This document shows positions 29,039-40,130 of a stretch of DNA of 64,000 bases, one piece after another. Below the pieces are notes generated by a model. That model searched no databases and was not told the DNA's origin. It worked only from the letters and a program-made list of their open reading frames with translations. This DNA is from Pseudomonas sp. BBP2017. GTDB lineage: Bacteria; Pseudomonadota; Gammaproteobacteria; Pseudomonadales; Pseudomonadaceae. Location of the stretch: positions 1 through 64,000 of the forward strand of contig NZ_PVZN01000003.1 in NCBI RefSeq assembly GCF_003024385.1, given 5' to 3'. The number at the start of each line of letters is the position of its first letter. The stretch's first letter is position 1. The position numbers and the translations under genes were made by a program.

Positions 29039-30046
29039 ATGCCGATCCGTCATTGCATTGTCCACCTGATCGACAAGAAACCCGATGGCAGCCCCGCTGT
29101 GCTGCACGCACGCGACTCTGAGCTGGCCGAGTCCAGCGCCATCGAAAACCTCCTGGCCGACCTCAACGACAGCTACAACGCCAAACAAGGCAAAGCCTGG
29201 GGCTTTTTCCATGCCGAATCCGGCGCCCACCCGTTCAGCGGCTGGCTGAAAGAGTACCTGGAGGACGGCAGCACCTTCACCGCCTTCAGCCGGGTAGCCG
29301 TCGAGCACCTGCAAAAACTGATGGAAGAGTCCAACCTGTCGGTCGGTGGTCACGTCCTGTTCGCCCACTACCAGCAAGGCATGACCGACTACCTGGCGAT
29401 CGCCCTGCTGCATCACAGCGAAGGCGTGGCGGTGAACGCCGAACTGGACGTCACCCCATCCCGCCACCTGGACTTGGGCCAGCTGCACCTGGCCGCTCGT
29501 ATCAATATCTCCGAGTGGCAGAACAACAAGGCGTCGAAACAGTACATCTCGTTCATCAAGGGCAAGAACGGCAAGAAGGTCTCGGAATACTTCCGCGACT
29601 TCATCGGCTGCCAGGAAGGCGTCGACGGCCCGGGCGAAACCCGCACTCTGCTCAAGGCATTCAGTGATTTTGTCGAGAGCGAGGACCTGCCCGAAGAAGC
29701 TGCCCGCGAGAAAACCCAGACCCTGGTCGACTACGCTACCAGCCAGACCAAGGCCGGCGAGCCGGTGACCCTGGAAGAGCTTTCAGGGCTGATCGACGAG
29801 GACCGTCCACGGGCCTTTTACGAACACATCCGCAACAAGGACTACGGCCTGTCGCCGGAGATCCCTGCCGACAAGCGCACCCTGAACCAGTTCCGCCGCT
29901 TCACAGGCCGCGCTGAAGGACTGTCGATCAGCTTCGAGGCACACCTGCTGGGCTCGAAGATCGAGTACGACGAAGAGGCCGGTACGCTGATCATCAAAGG
30001 CCTGCCGACGCAGCTGACCGATCAGCTCAAGCGTCGCAAGGACTGA
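29039..30046 (+). CDS. ndpA: nucleoid-associated protein NdpA (YejK)
   Basis: A 335-residue nucleoid-associated protein of the YejK/37-kDa family that binds DNA; its cellular role is poorly defined. The start [17 protein letters not shown] and internal [19 protein letters not shown] are family-typical. The ATG at 29039 is chosen because the upstream extension is not conserved-looking and overlaps the promoter region. Its last 20 bases overlap the end of the convergent GIY-YIG gene. Confidence 0.94.
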   Translation: MPIRHCIVHLIDKKPDGSPAVLHARDSELAESSAIENLLADLNDSYNAKQGKAWGFFHAESGAHPFSGWLKEYLEDGSTFTAFSRVAVEHLQKLMEESNLSVGGHVLFAHYQQGMTDYLAIALLHHSEGVAVNAELDVTPSRHLDLGQLHLAARINISEWQNNKASKQYISFIKGKNGKKVSEYFRDFIGCQEGVDGPGETRTLLKAFSDFVESEDLPEEAAREKTQTLVDYATSQTKAGEPVTLEELSGLIDEDRPRAFYEHIRNKDYGLSPEIPADKRTLNQFRRFTGRAEGLSISFEAHLLGSKIEYDEEAGTLIIKGLPTQLTDQLKRRKD

Positions 30047-30326
30047 CGCCCTGCCAGGAGGCCACCAGGGCCTCCTTGGCACTTTTGCGCAGCCTCTTCA
30101 CCAAGCGCTCCTGACGCAGCGCCTCGGCCTTGTCCGGCCAGACCTCGACGTAGACCAGTGCCACTGCCGGACTGGTACTGAAGTAGCGTGCCCCCTGACC
30201 CTTCTGGTGGGCGATGAAACGCCGTTGCGGATCATCACTGATACCGCAGTACAACGAGCCATTGGCGGCACGCACCAGGTAGACATACCAGGGTTTTGCA
30301 GGAGTATCGACGGCGGCTTTGGTCAC
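30027..30326 (-). CDS. GIY-YIG nuclease superfamily protein (YhbQ type)
   Basis: A 99-residue single-domain protein. The core reads [18 protein letters not shown] (about residues 13-30), a GIY-YIG variant, followed by the conserved Arg in [13 protein letters not shown] and a C-terminal helix with the expected Glu ([17 protein letters not shown]). Such small proteins are suspected DNA repair or structure-specific nucleases, but the activity is not established. It is convergent with ndpA, overlapping it by 20 bases. Confidence 0.9.
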   Translation of the reverse strand: MTKAAVDTPAKPWYVYLVRAANGSLYCGISDDPQRRFIAHQKGQGARYFSTSPAVALVYVEVWPDKAEALRQERLVKRLRKSAKEALVASWQGVSPCDA

Positions 30327-30367
30327 AAGTTCTGACTATTGAACGGCAAAGCCTACAGCTTACCCGT

Positions 30368-30838
30368 TCAACGCCCGCCCTGAAACGCGCGCAAACCTTT
30401 CAACGCCTGCTGGCGAACCTTGCCCTGGAGCATCGGCGTCCAGCCCAGCAGCAGGCCGGTGGTGCCCAGCGCCTGCCGCGACCAACGCCACAAGTCGAAG
30501 CTGTCGTGGTGCTCACAGATCTTACCGTCGCGAAAAACAAAGCGCGCCTGGATGTCGTTGACCACGCTGCGCCCGGTCTGGCTGAACAGGTAGGTAGCGA
30601 CCCAGTGGGCAGCACCGCGACGCTCGTCGGCACTCACGCTGTCGAATGTCAGGGAAAAGCCCTTGGCACGGGTAGTGAGCATTCGCCACATGTCGCCCGC
30701 ATCCTTGCCGCGCAAGGTGCCGAAGGCCTGGTCGCTGAAGATGATGTCATCGCTGTAGCAGGCAATCATTGCTTCGGCATCCAGGCGTTGGAAAGCCTGG
30801 TAGAAGCGAGTGATCAAGGCACTGTTGGCATCGCTCAT
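30368..30838 (-). CDS. NTF2-like / SnoaL-like domain protein
   Basis: A 156-residue protein with a cone-shaped NTF2-like fold predicted from ALITRFYQAFQRLDAEAMIACYSDDIIFSD at the N terminus and the beta-sheet pattern that follows (HWVATYLFSQTGRSVVNDIQARFVF). The family includes small isomerases and polyketide cyclases as well as proteins with no known reaction, so no substrate is proposed. There is no signal peptide. It lies between the GIY-YIG gene and the MFS transporter, in the same orientation, with gaps suggesting separate transcription. Confidence 0.85.
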   Translation of the reverse strand: MSDANSALITRFYQAFQRLDAEAMIACYSDDIIFSDQAFGTLRGKDAGDMWRMLTTRAKGFSLTFDSVSADERRGAAHWVATYLFSQTGRSVVNDIQARFVFRDGKICEHHDSFDLWRWSRQALGTTGLLLGWTPMLQGKVRQQALKGLRAFQGGR

Positions 30839-30931
30839 TAGGCGGGTCCGGTTCCGATGGAATAGACCCGCACGATAGTCCGCTCATGTGGCAAAAAGCT
30901 ATGGGCATTTACCAGGTGAATACCGAAGGTT

Positions 30932-32215
30932 TCAAACCCGCTCGCTCACCACCTGCACGTGCATATTGCGCCCGGCCTTCAACCCAAAACCGATGGCGCT
31001 GACACCCAACACCGCAAAAATCCAGCCGACAGCATTCCAGCCACCGGTCAGGTCATGCACCAGTCCCACCGCAAACGGCCCCATGGATGCCAGGGTGTAG
31101 CCGACGCCCTGAGCCATGCTCGACAGGTTGGCGGCCACATGAGCATCTTTGGAGCGCAGCACGATCAAGGTCAGGGCCAGGGCAAAGCTGCCGCCCTGCC
31201 CCAGCCCGAGCACGATCGCCCAGCCCCACAGACCGTCGAGCGGCGCGTACAGGCAGCCGAACAGGCCGGCCAACACCAGAAGCATGACCACGACAATGGC
31301 CAGACGCTGATCCTTGCCACGCGTGGCCAGCCACGGCGCGCTGAGCGAGCTGATCAACTGCACCATCACCGAACCCGACAACACCAGGCCCGCCTGGGTC
31401 GGGGACAGCCCACGACCGATGAGAATCGACGGCAACCAACCGAAAACGATGTAAGCCAGCGACGACTGCAGCCCCATGTACAGGGTTACCTGCCAGGCCA
31501 GTGGATCGCGCAGCAGGCCGCGCACCCGATAAGCCACATGATGCGCACCGTGGCCCTGCCGTGCTTGCGGCAACCAGATCAGTGCTGCCAGCAAGGCTGG
31601 TATCAGCCAGAAGCCAAGGCCCAGCGACCAGCTGTCGCCCAAGTGCTCGCTCAGCGGCACCGTGGCTCCGGCAGCCATGGCCGCACCCAGACACAGCGCC
31701 ATGGTATAGACCCCGGTCAACGTACCGGCATGCTTAGGGAAGTCGCGCTTTACGATACCCGGCAGCAAGACCCCGATCACACCAATGCTGGCCCCGGCCA
31801 TGAGGCTGCCAACAAACACACCCGTGCTGCCGAAAGCACTACGCACGGCGATGCCGGCAGCCAGGGTCAGGAGAATGCCGAGTATCACCCGCTCGCTGCC
31901 AAAGCGCCGCGCCAGAATCGGCGCCAAGGGCGCAAACAGCCCCAGGCAAAGCACCGGCAGAGTCGTCAGCAAACCGGCCTGAGAGGCGGTCAGGCCAAGG
32001 CTATCGGAGACCTGGCTGAGCAGCGGCGCCATGCTCGACAGCGCCGGGCGCAAGTTCAGCGCCACCAGCACCAGGCCAAGCAGCAACAACCAAGGGCGAG
32101 TGAGCAGCACCGGCTGTTGTTGCACCTGTTCGTCGTCGACTTCAGCGTCGATCAGCAGTTCTTCCAGCTCCGGCCCATTGGCCGGCTGGGTGTTTCGAGC
32201 AGCGTCATGCGCCAT
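30932..32215 (-). CDS. MFS transporter, CynX/NimT family
   Basis: A 427-residue inner-membrane transporter with 12 predicted helices after a charged 40-residue cytoplasmic N-tail. The motif LNLRPALSSMAPLL (about residues 54-67) is the hallmark of the cyanate/2-nitroimidazole transporter group. The substrate is unknown; members move cyanate, nitro-compounds or other small organic anions. It is preceded, 15 bases upstream, by a FadR/GntR regulator in the same direction, forming a two-gene operon. Confidence 0.9.
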   Translation of the reverse strand: MAHDAARNTQPANGPELEELLIDAEVDDEQVQQQPVLLTRPWLLLLGLVLVALNLRPALSSMAPLLSQVSDSLGLTASQAGLLTTLPVLCLGLFAPLAPILARRFGSERVILGILLTLAAGIAVRSAFGSTGVFVGSLMAGASIGVIGVLLPGIVKRDFPKHAGTLTGVYTMALCLGAAMAAGATVPLSEHLGDSWSLGLGFWLIPALLAALIWLPQARQGHGAHHVAYRVRGLLRDPLAWQVTLYMGLQSSLAYIVFGWLPSILIGRGLSPTQAGLVLSGSVMVQLISSLSAPWLATRGKDQRLAIVVVMLLVLAGLFGCLYAPLDGLWGWAIVLGLGQGGSFALALTLIVLRSKDAHVAANLSSMAQGVGYTLASMGPFAVGLVHDLTGGWNAVGWIFAVLGVSAIGFGLKAGRNMHVQVVSERV

Positions 32216-32230
32216 GGCAGCCTCGCAAGG

Positions 32231-32881
32231 TCAGGATTCGTTGATCAGGGTCCGACTCAAGGCCTTGGCCTTGTCCGAATCGCGTTGTTCGATAGCGTCG
32301 AGAATCTGTCCATGCAGATCGAAGACCGACTGGCAGCGCGGCGCATGGCTCAGGTTGTGGTGCACGGTGGCGGCCACTACCCCGGAGAAATAGCGGTACA
32401 ACTCGCTCAATGCCGGGTTGTGCGCGGCATCCACCAGGCGTTGGTGGAAGATCAGATCGCAGCTGACATAACGCTCCAGGTCAGCGTGAAAATACTCGCT
32501 GCTATGGGCGAGTGCTTCACGCAGGCCTTGCAGGTCCTCGTCGGTGCGACGTAACGCTGCCAGGCCGATTGCCTCGGCCTCGAGGATATGTCGCGTTTCC
32601 CGTGCCTGTTCCAGGTTACAGCGCGACAACGCCTGGACCGCCGGCAAAGGATCGGCCGCAGTCCGTAGGTAACTACCGTCGCCCTGGCGGACCTCGACCA
32701 GGCCACTGAAGGCCAGCACACGCATGGCTTCGCGCACGGTATTACGGCTGATACCCAGTTCCGCGGCCATCTCCGGCTCGGTTGGCAGGCGCTGTCCCAC
32801 TGCCCAGGCGCCGCTGGCAATGCGCTGACGCAATTGATCGACGGCCTGTTCGACCAGAGAACGTTTGATTAGCAAGGTCAT
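32231..32881 (-). CDS. FadR/GntR family transcriptional regulator
   Basis: A 216-residue regulator. The N-terminal winged helix (about residues 8-72) shows the GntR signature LPTEPEMAAELGISRNTVREAMR; the C-terminal all-helical FCD ligand domain (about 80-210) has metal-binding candidates in DLIFHQRLVDAAHN and VFDLHGQILDAI. It is probably the local repressor of the adjacent CynX-type transporter and of itself; a palindrome lies just upstream of its start. Confidence 0.92.
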   Translation of the reverse strand: MTLLIKRSLVEQAVDQLRQRIASGAWAVGQRLPTEPEMAAELGISRNTVREAMRVLAFSGLVEVRQGDGSYLRTAADPLPAVQALSRCNLEQARETRHILEAEAIGLAALRRTDEDLQGLREALAHSSEYFHADLERYVSCDLIFHQRLVDAAHNPALSELYRYFSGVVAATVHHNLSHAPRCQSVFDLHGQILDAIEQRDSDKAKALSRTLINES

Positions 32882-32890
32882 TTGCGCTTA

Positions 32891-32907
32891 CATCCAATCA
32901 TCGGATG
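32891..32907. promoter_or_regulatory. candidate GntR operator
   Basis: CATCC-aatcatc-GGATG is a 17-base inverted repeat with its near edge 9 bases upstream of the regulator ATG, where a repressor would block initiation. FadR-subfamily sites are often short palindromes of this size, but the sequence does not match a known consensus. Confidence 0.4.
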
Positions 32908-32948
32908 AATTAGGAAGAGAGAATAACCTTCTCAATTGTGTAAAAGCA

Positions 32949-33011
32949 ATCGCGGGGCAAGCCCGCTCCCACACAGGCTTCATGACTGTGGGAGCGGGCT
33001 TGCCCCGCGAT
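32949..33011. repeat. REP inverted pair downstream of hisC
   Basis: ATCGCGGGGCAAGCCCGCTCCCACA and the inverted TGTGGGAGCGGGCTTGCCCCGCGAT flank a 13-base loop. It lies 15 bases past the hisC stop (hisC is on the minus strand) and probably acts as terminator or 3' stabiliser for the his genes. Confidence 0.9.
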
Positions 33012-33026
33012 CAGGACTACGTGATA

Positions 33027-34073
33027 TCAGTTCAACGCATCAAGCAACGCCTGATTCATCTCCGGCGTACCAATGGTGATGCGCAAGAACTGGGCAATCC
33101 GCGCCTGCTTGAAGTGACGCACGATCACCCCTTGCTCACGCAGTTTGGCCGCCAGTTCGCCGGCATCCTGCTGCGGATGACAGGCAAAGATGAAGTTGGC
33201 TGCCGAAGGCAGTACTTCGAAGCCACGCGCCGTGAGTTCAGCCACCAGCTTCTCGCGACTGTCGATGACCTTGCGGCAGGTCTCGTCGAAGTAGGCACGA
33301 TCCGCAAACGCCGCCGCCGCACCCACGATCGCCATGCGATCGAGTGGATAGGAGTTGAAGCTGTTCTTGATCCGCTCCAGCGCTTCGATCAGGTCTGGGT
33401 GACCGACCGCCAACCCCACACGCAAGCCTGCCAGCGAACGCGACTTGGACAGCGTCTGGGTAACCAGCAGGTTGTCATAGCGATCGACCAGGCTGATCGC
33501 CGTCTGCCCACCGAAGTCGATATAGGCTTCATCGACCACCACCACCGACTGCGGGTTGGCCTTGAGCAGTTGTTCGATGGCGTCCAGCGCCAACAGGCAA
33601 CCCGTCGGGGCATTGGGGTTGGGGAAAATGATCCCGCCATTGGGCCTGGCGTAATCCCCGACACGAATCTGGAACTGTTCATCCAGCGCCAGCGTCTCGT
33701 AAGGAATGCCATACAGGCCGCAATACACCGGATAGAAGCTGTAGCTGATATCCGGAAACAGCAGCGGTGCGCCGTGCTGGAACAAGCCATGGAAGATGTG
33801 CGCCAGCACTTCATCCGAACCGTTGCCGAGGAACACCTGATTGCCCTTGACCCCGTAATACTCTGCCACTGCCTGCTTGAGCAGGTCACTGTTGGGATCC
33901 GGGTACAGGCGCAGATTGTCATTCAACTCGCCGCGCATGGCCTCCAACACCTTGGGCGACGGGCCATAGGGGTTCTCGTTGGTGTTGAGCTTGACCAGCC
34001 TGGCCAGCTTCGGTTGCTCACCCGGAACGTAAGGCACCAGGTCCTTGACGAAGGGGCTCCAGAATTTACTCAT
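33027..34073 (-). CDS. hisC: histidinol-phosphate aminotransferase
   Basis: A PLP aminotransferase that converts imidazole-acetol phosphate and glutamate to histidinol phosphate in histidine synthesis. It has 348 residues. The PLP lysine lies in [16 protein letters not shown] (about residues 210-225), the cofactor-binding Asp/Tyr in VVDEAYIDF (about 179-187), and the substrate-binding region is [12 protein letters not shown] near the N terminus. It starts 2 bases after hisD, so translation is probably coupled. Confidence 0.96.
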   Translation of the reverse strand: MSKFWSPFVKDLVPYVPGEQPKLARLVKLNTNENPYGPSPKVLEAMRGELNDNLRLYPDPNSDLLKQAVAEYYGVKGNQVFLGNGSDEVLAHIFHGLFQHGAPLLFPDISYSFYPVYCGLYGIPYETLALDEQFQIRVGDYARPNGGIIFPNPNAPTGCLLALDAIEQLLKANPQSVVVVDEAYIDFGGQTAISLVDRYDNLLVTQTLSKSRSLAGLRVGLAVGHPDLIEALERIKNSFNSYPLDRMAIVGAAAAFADRAYFDETCRKVIDSREKLVAELTARGFEVLPSAANFIFACHPQQDAGELAAKLREQGVIVRHFKQARIAQFLRITIGTPEMNQALLDALN

Positions 34074-34075
34074 GC

Positions 34076-35401
34076 TCAGTTCCCCTTGTTGTCGGCAACA
34101 ATGCGGTATTCGGCGCTACGGGCGTGGGCGGTCAGCGATTCGCCACGGGCCAGGATCGAGGCAGTGTGGCCCAGTTCCGATGCGCCCTGCTCGGAGCAGA
34201 AGATGATCGACGAACGTTTCTGGAAGTCATATACCCCCAGCGGCGAAGAGAAGCGCGCGGTACCGGAGGTCGGCAACACGTGGTTCGGGCCTGCGCAGTA
34301 GTCGCCCAAGGCTTCACTGGTGTGGCGGCCCATGAAGATCGCGCCGGCATGGCGAATCTGCGGCAGCCAGGCCTGTGGATCAGCCACCGACAGTTCCAGG
34401 TGTTCAGGCGCGATTCGGTTGGCGACCTCCATGGCTTGCTGCATGTCACGCACCTGGATCAGCGCACCACGGCCATTGATCGAGGTCTTGATGATCTCGG
34501 CACGCTCCATGGTCGGCAGCAGCTTATCGATGCTGGCAGCCACCTTGTCGAGGAACGCTGCATCCGGGCTGACCAGTATCGCCTGGGCATCTTCATCGTG
34601 CTCGGCCTGGGAGAACAGGTCCATGGCAATCCAGTCCGGATCGGTCTGACCGTCACAGACCACGAGGATTTCCGAAGGACCGGCAATCATGTCGATACCG
34701 ACCTGGCCGAACACGTGGCGCTTGGCCGTGGCAACGTAGATGTTGCCGGGGCCGACCACCTTGTCGACTTGCGGTACGCTCTCGGTGCCATAGGCCAGCG
34801 CCGCTACCGCCTGGGCGCCACCGATGGTGAACACGCGGTCAACACCGGCAATGCAGGCGGCCGCAAGCACCAGTTCGTTGACCTCACCGCGCGGGGTTGG
34901 CACTACCATCACCACTTCCCCGACACCGGCAACCTTGGCCGGAATCGCGTTCATCAGCACCGACGAAGGATAAGACGCTTTACCGCCCGGCACATACAGG
35001 CCAGCACGATCCAGCGGGGTGACTTTCTGACCCAGCACGGTACCGTCAGCTTCGGTGTAGCTCCAGGAATCCTGCTTCTGCCGCTCGTGATAGCTGCGCA
35101 CGCGGCTGGCGGCCTTTTCCAGGGCTTCGCGCTGGGCGGCGGTGATACGGGTCAGAGCCAGCTCCAGGCGCTCACGATCGAGGATCAGATCATCGATTGA
35201 CTTGGCTTCAACGCCATCGAAACGCTGGGTGAACTCCACCAGCGCCGCATCACCGCGCTCACGCACGGCTTTGATGATGTCGAGCACACGCTGGTTGACC
35301 GCATCGTCAGAGACACTTTCCCAGCTCAACAGATGATCCAGATGTCGGGCGAAATCCGGGTCAGCGGCATTGAGTCGGGCAATTGCAGTGGACGTGGTCA
35401 T
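34076..35401 (-). CDS. hisD: histidinol dehydrogenase
   Basis: A zinc enzyme that oxidises histidinol to histidine with two NAD+, the last step of the pathway. From the ATG at 35401 ([17 protein letters not shown]) the product is 441 residues, which is normal; an upstream in-frame start adds 12 unrelated residues. The NAD/zinc-site motifs [19 protein letters not shown] and [10 protein letters not shown] are clear. It is in the order hisG-hisD-hisC, with a 126-base gap from hisG. Confidence 0.97.
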   Translation of the reverse strand: MTTSTAIARLNAADPDFARHLDHLLSWESVSDDAVNQRVLDIIKAVRERGDAALVEFTQRFDGVEAKSIDDLILDRERLELALTRITAAQREALEKAASRVRSYHERQKQDSWSYTEADGTVLGQKVTPLDRAGLYVPGGKASYPSSVLMNAIPAKVAGVGEVVMVVPTPRGEVNELVLAAACIAGVDRVFTIGGAQAVAALAYGTESVPQVDKVVGPGNIYVATAKRHVFGQVGIDMIAGPSEILVVCDGQTDPDWIAMDLFSQAEHDEDAQAILVSPDAAFLDKVAASIDKLLPTMERAEIIKTSINGRGALIQVRDMQQAMEVANRIAPEHLELSVADPQAWLPQIRHAGAIFMGRHTSEALGDYCAGPNHVLPTSGTARFSSPLGVYDFQKRSSIIFCSEQGASELGHTASILARGESLTAHARSAEYRIVADNKGN

Positions 35402-35527
35402 AGCGAGGGCCTCAATAAATGGCGAATGCTCAGGCACCCTAAGCTACCAGTCCATCCGCGCGGGCACCCGAGAAAATTGGCTATGACGCGGATAGACGGG
35501 CGCGACAGCGAAGGTCGCGCGCAGAAG

Positions 35528-36163
35528 TCAGCCGCGGTGTCGCGATTCGACAGCCTGACGCAGGGTGTCAATCAGGCTCTGGATGCGCGCATGCTGCATC
35601 TTCATCGAAGCCTTGTTGACCACCAGCCGGGAGCTGATGGTGGCAATCAGTTCCTGGGGTTCCAGGCCATTGGCACGCAGGGTATTGCCGGTGTCGACGA
35701 CATCGATGATCTTGTCGGCCAGGCCGATCAGCGGCGCCAGCTCCATCGAACCGTACAACTTGATGATATCGACCTGACGGCCTTGTTCGGCATAGTAACG
35801 TTTGGCGACGTTGACGAACTTGGTGGCGATACGCAGACGGCCCTTGGGCTCGGCAGCGCCGACCTTGCCGGCGGTCATCAGCTTGCACTGGGCAATCTGC
35901 AGGTCCAGCGGCTCATACAGGCCCTGGCCACCGTACTCCATCAGCACGTCCTTGCCAGCCACACCCAGGTCGGCGGCACCATGCTCGACATAGGTCGGCA
36001 CGTCAGTGGCGCGCACGATCAGCAGACGCACGTCTTCCTGAGTCGTCGGGATGATCAGTTTGCGGCTCTTGTCCGGGTTCTCGGTCGGCACGATACCGGC
36101 TTCCGCCAGCAGCGGCAGGGTATCGTCGAGAATCCGACCTTTGGATAGCGCGATGGTCAACAT
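35528..36163 (-). CDS. hisG: ATP phosphoribosyltransferase, short form
   Basis: Catalyses the first step of histidine synthesis, joining ATP and PRPP. It has 211 residues and so is the short form that lacks the C-terminal regulatory domain and needs HisZ, which is not in this window. The N terminus [19 protein letters not shown] and the PRPP-binding stretch [17 protein letters not shown] (about residues 149-165) identify it. It lies downstream of murA, as in other pseudomonads. Confidence 0.97.
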   Translation of the reverse strand: MLTIALSKGRILDDTLPLLAEAGIVPTENPDKSRKLIIPTTQEDVRLLIVRATDVPTYVEHGAADLGVAGKDVLMEYGGQGLYEPLDLQIAQCKLMTAGKVGAAEPKGRLRIATKFVNVAKRYYAEQGRQVDIIKLYGSMELAPLIGLADKIIDVVDTGNTLRANGLEPQELIATISSRLVVNKASMKMQHARIQSLIDTLRQAVESRHRG

Positions 36164-36270
36164 GGGAAACGTCGGTCCTTATGCGGCTACAGCCGGCCGG
36201 GCCTGATGTGGCCCGACCGCATTCGATTCGGTGCAGCAATTGGCTGGCGCGTCCCTGCGCCGGTCACAGA

Positions 36271-37554
<1,284 letters not shown>

Positions 37555-37560
37555 TTAGGC

Positions 37561-37800
37561 TCAGTTGCGCTCAGCCCAGGCTGCGCTGCTGAAAAATTTC
37601 ATGGTTACCGCATGGATGCTGCCATCGGTGATCCACGGATTAAGATGAGCATAGATCTGCTGCTGACGCTTGACCGGGCTCAGGGCCGCCAACTCGTCAC
37701 TGACCACGTTCAACTGGAAGTTGCAGCCTTCGCCTTCAACTTCGACCCGGGTTCCCGGCAACTTTTCTTCAAGGAAGTTCTTAACTTCTACGGCCTGCAT
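37561..37800 (-). CDS. ibaG: BolA family protein IbaG
   Basis: A 79-residue BolA-like protein (MQAVEVKNFLEEKLPG) that usually pairs with monothiol glutaredoxins in iron-sulfur handling and acid stress. The helix-turn-strand pattern with AHLNPWITDGSIHAVTMKFFS near the C terminus, including the conserved His that can ligate a cluster, supports the family. The ATG at 37800 is chosen; the frame stays open upstream through the mlaB terminator and into mlaB but without family sequence. It lies 24 bases upstream of murA. Confidence 0.93.
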   Translation of the reverse strand: MQAVEVKNFLEEKLPGTRVEVEGEGCNFQLNVVSDELAALSPVKRQQQIYAHLNPWITDGSIHAVTMKFFSSAAWAERN

Positions 37801-37846
37801 GCTCAACCTCAATCGGCGCCCTGTGCGCGCGGGTCGGCCATCATAC

Positions 37847-37898
37847 AAAAAAGCCCCTCGCCTGCGAACCCCGTAAACGGAGACTCTGACAGAGGGGC
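37847..37898 (-). terminator. terminator downstream of mlaB
   Basis: On the minus strand GCCCCTC (37898-37892) pairs with GAGGGGC (37859-37853), followed by TTTTTT (37852-37847). The 32-base loop contains a small secondary stem. It would end the mla transcript just before ibaG. Confidence 0.7.
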
Positions 37899-37915
37899 CA
37901 GTCGCTGGCTGGCGG

Positions 37916-38221
37916 TCATTGACCGACCAGCACCCCGTCGAGGTCATAAACCTCGGCGATTTCACGCATATCCTGAGGCATTGCGCGAACCTCGACAGCC
38001 TTGCCGGCCGCCTCGCCATCGCGCATGAATGCCAGCAACAAGGACAAGCCGACGCTGCTGGATTTCTCCACCTGCGAGCAATCGAGCACCAGAGCGGCGG
38101 CCTTGCACGCCGTGATCAAGGCTTTACCTTCCTTGCGCAAGACGGGCCCGCTGCGGTAATCCAGCACCCCGGCCAGGCTCAACACGCCTGGCTCGCTCAT
38201 GGTCACGGCGCTATCACTCAT
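37916..38221 (-). CDS. mlaB: STAS-domain protein MlaB
   Basis: The cytoplasmic STAS subunit of the MlaFEDB complex, which binds the ATPase MlaF and is needed for its activity. It has 101 residues; the core LVLDCSQVEKSSSVGLSLLLAFMRD (about residues 44-68) carries the STAS serine/threonine region. It is the last gene of mlaF-mlaE-mlaD-mlaC-mlaB and overlaps mlaC by 4 bases. Confidence 0.93.
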   Translation of the reverse strand: MSDSAVTMSEPGVLSLAGVLDYRSGPVLRKEGKALITACKAAALVLDCSQVEKSSSVGLSLLLAFMRDGEAAGKAVEVRAMPQDMREIAEVYDLDGVLVGQ

Positions 38222-38856
38222 TGTTCTTGCTTCTCGGCGACTTCCTTGGCCTTGGCCACTTCACCGGCCCAACCATTGATGGTCTTGTCGAGGTCGTTGC
38301 CGTTGCGGTTCATGGCGTCAGCGAACTGGTCACGGAACAGCTTGCCGATGTTGATGCCGTTGACAATGACGTTACGTACTTTCCATTCGCCGCCCAGCCT
38401 GGTCATGGTGTACTGCACCGGATAGATAGCGCCGTTGTTGCCTTTGACTGTCATGTCGACGCTGGCGCGGTCATCACCGTCCTTTCTCTCTGCGCCGACA
38501 GTGATGCCCTGGTTGTTGTACTCAAGCAAAGCGTTGCCATAGAACTGCATCAGGCTGCGCTTGAAGTTCTCCTGGAAGCGCTGCATCTGCTCCGGGGTCG
38601 CTTTGCGCGAGTACTTGACGGTCATGATGCTTCTGGAGATGCCATCAGCATCGACCACCGGCCCCAGATTGGCGTTCAGGGCATCATAGAACGCACTCGG
38701 GTTGGCCTTGTATTGCTCTTTGTTGGCCTTCAGGTCGGCCAGCAACTGGTTGGTCGTGCCCTGAATCACCTCTTTGGGGGACTGGGCAGCTGCGCCAGCC
38801 ATCAACGGCAGCGCCGCCAGCAGTACCAGCAAGCCGCGTCGCAGGATAGACATCAT
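38218..38856 (-). CDS. mlaC: periplasmic phospholipid-binding protein MlaC
   Basis: A periplasmic lipid carrier that ferries phospholipids between the outer-membrane MlaA and the MlaFEDB complex. It has 212 residues with a clear signal peptide (MMSILRRGLLVLLAALPLMA, cleavage after AGAAA). The NTF2-like fold with MTRLGGEWKVRNVIVNGIN is typical. The start is the first of two tandem ATGs; the second is equally possible. Confidence 0.94.
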   Translation of the reverse strand: MMSILRRGLLVLLAALPLMAGAAAQSPKEVIQGTTNQLLADLKANKEQYKANPSAFYDALNANLGPVVDADGISRSIMTVKYSRKATPEQMQRFQENFKRSLMQFYGNALLEYNNQGITVGAERKDGDDRASVDMTVKGNNGAIYPVQYTMTRLGGEWKVRNVIVNGINIGKLFRDQFADAMNRNGNDLDKTINGWAGEVAKAKEVAEKQEQ

Positions 38857-38865
38857 GAAAACTCC

Positions 38866-39333
38866 TTATTTAGCTTCTTTGCCAACGGTATTGAGCAGGA
38901 ACTTGCCAATCAGATCTTCCAGCACCAGCGCCGACTGAGTGTCGTGGATGGTTGCACCATCCTTGAGCATCGCCTCTTCTCCGCCCACGCTGATACCGAT
39001 GTACTTCTCGCCGAGCAACCCAGCGGTGAGGATAGATGCAGTGGAGTCGGTAGGCAGGTTGTCTACGCGTTTTTCCAGCTGCAGCGTCACTCTACCGGTA
39101 TAGGTGTCACGGTCCAGATCGATGGCCGTGACCTTGCCGATGGTCACACCGGCCATGGTCACTTTAGCTCTGACCGTCAAACCGGCGATATTGTCGAAGT
39201 ACGCGTAAATTTTATAGGTATCGCTGCTCGGGCTCGCCGACAGGCCGCTGACACGCAGGGCCAGCAGGATCAGCGCCAGGATCCCGGCCAGAAGGAACAG
39301 GCCGACACCGATTTCCAGGGTGCGGTTTTGCAT
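38866..39333 (-). CDS. mlaD: MCE-domain protein MlaD
   Basis: An inner-membrane-anchored MCE subunit that forms the hexameric lipid channel of the Mla transporter. It has 155 residues, with one N-terminal helix (about residues 7-27: VGLFLLAGILALILLAL) and an MCE domain (about 40-120) including IAGLTVRAKVTMAGVTIGKV. Its start overlaps the mlaE stop by one base. Confidence 0.95.
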   Translation of the reverse strand: MQNRTLEIGVGLFLLAGILALILLALRVSGLSASPSSDTYKIYAYFDNIAGLTVRAKVTMAGVTIGKVTAIDLDRDTYTGRVTLQLEKRVDNLPTDSTASILTAGLLGEKYIGISVGGEEAMLKDGATIHDTQSALVLEDLIGKFLLNTVGKEAK

Positions 39334-40130
39334 CAGAAATCTCCAAACATCAAGGCGGTCAGAATAAAGTCCAGACCCAGGACTGCCAATGAGGCATAGA
39401 CCACGGTCTTGGTAGTGGCACGGCTGATCCCCTCTGAAGTGGGCTCGCAGTCATAGCCTTGGAATACGGCAATCCAGGTAACAACAAAGGCAAAAACCAG
39501 GCTCTTGATCACGCCATTGAGCACATCCTCGGTGAACGACACGCTATTCTGCATGTTCGCCCAGAACGAGCCTTCATAGACGCCCAGCCAGTCCACCGCC
39601 ACCCAGGACCCACCCCAGATGCCAACCACGCTGAAAATCAGCGCCAGCATCGGCAGCGAGATGAAACCGGCCCACAGCCGTGGTGCAACGATATATTTGA
39701 GTGGGTCGACACCGATCATTTCCAGACTGGACAACTGCTCGGTAGACTTCATGTTGCCAATTTCGGCGGTCAGCGCGGAACCGGCACGCCCGGCGAACAG
39801 CAACGCAGTGACCACCGGCCCCAGTTCACGCAGCAAGGTCAGGGCAACCATCTGTCCGACCGCCTGTTCCGAGCCGTATTTGGTCAGGATGCTAAAACCC
39901 TGCAGGGCCAGGACCATGCCGATGAACACGCCGGAGACGACAATGATCGCCAGCGACAGCACACCGACCGAATACAGCTGTTTGACCAGCAACTGAAAGC
40001 CGCCGCCGGTACCGCTGCGCCCGACCAGCGAGTGCAGCAGGAACAGGAACGAGCGACCGAGCACGGCCAGCACGTCGATGGCCGAACGGCCAAAACGACG
40101 AATACGTTCGAGCAAGGATTTTCTGCGCAT
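39333..40130 (-). CDS. mlaE: MlaE permease
   Basis: The membrane permease of the Mla phospholipid ABC transporter. It has 265 residues from the ATG at 40130, which overlaps the mlaF stop as TGATG; a TTG one codon earlier is possible but less likely. Five or six helices are seen, with the family motif [20 protein letters not shown] (about residues 116-135), which couples to MlaF. Confidence 0.95.
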   Translation of the reverse strand: MRRKSLLERIRRFGRSAIDVLAVLGRSFLFLLHSLVGRSGTGGGFQLLVKQLYSVGVLSLAIIVVSGVFIGMVLALQGFSILTKYGSEQAVGQMVALTLLRELGPVVTALLFAGRAGSALTAEIGNMKSTEQLSSLEMIGVDPLKYIVAPRLWAGFISLPMLALIFSVVGIWGGSWVAVDWLGVYEGSFWANMQNSVSFTEDVLNGVIKSLVFAFVVTWIAVFQGYDCEPTSEGISRATTKTVVYASLAVLGLDFILTALMFGDF

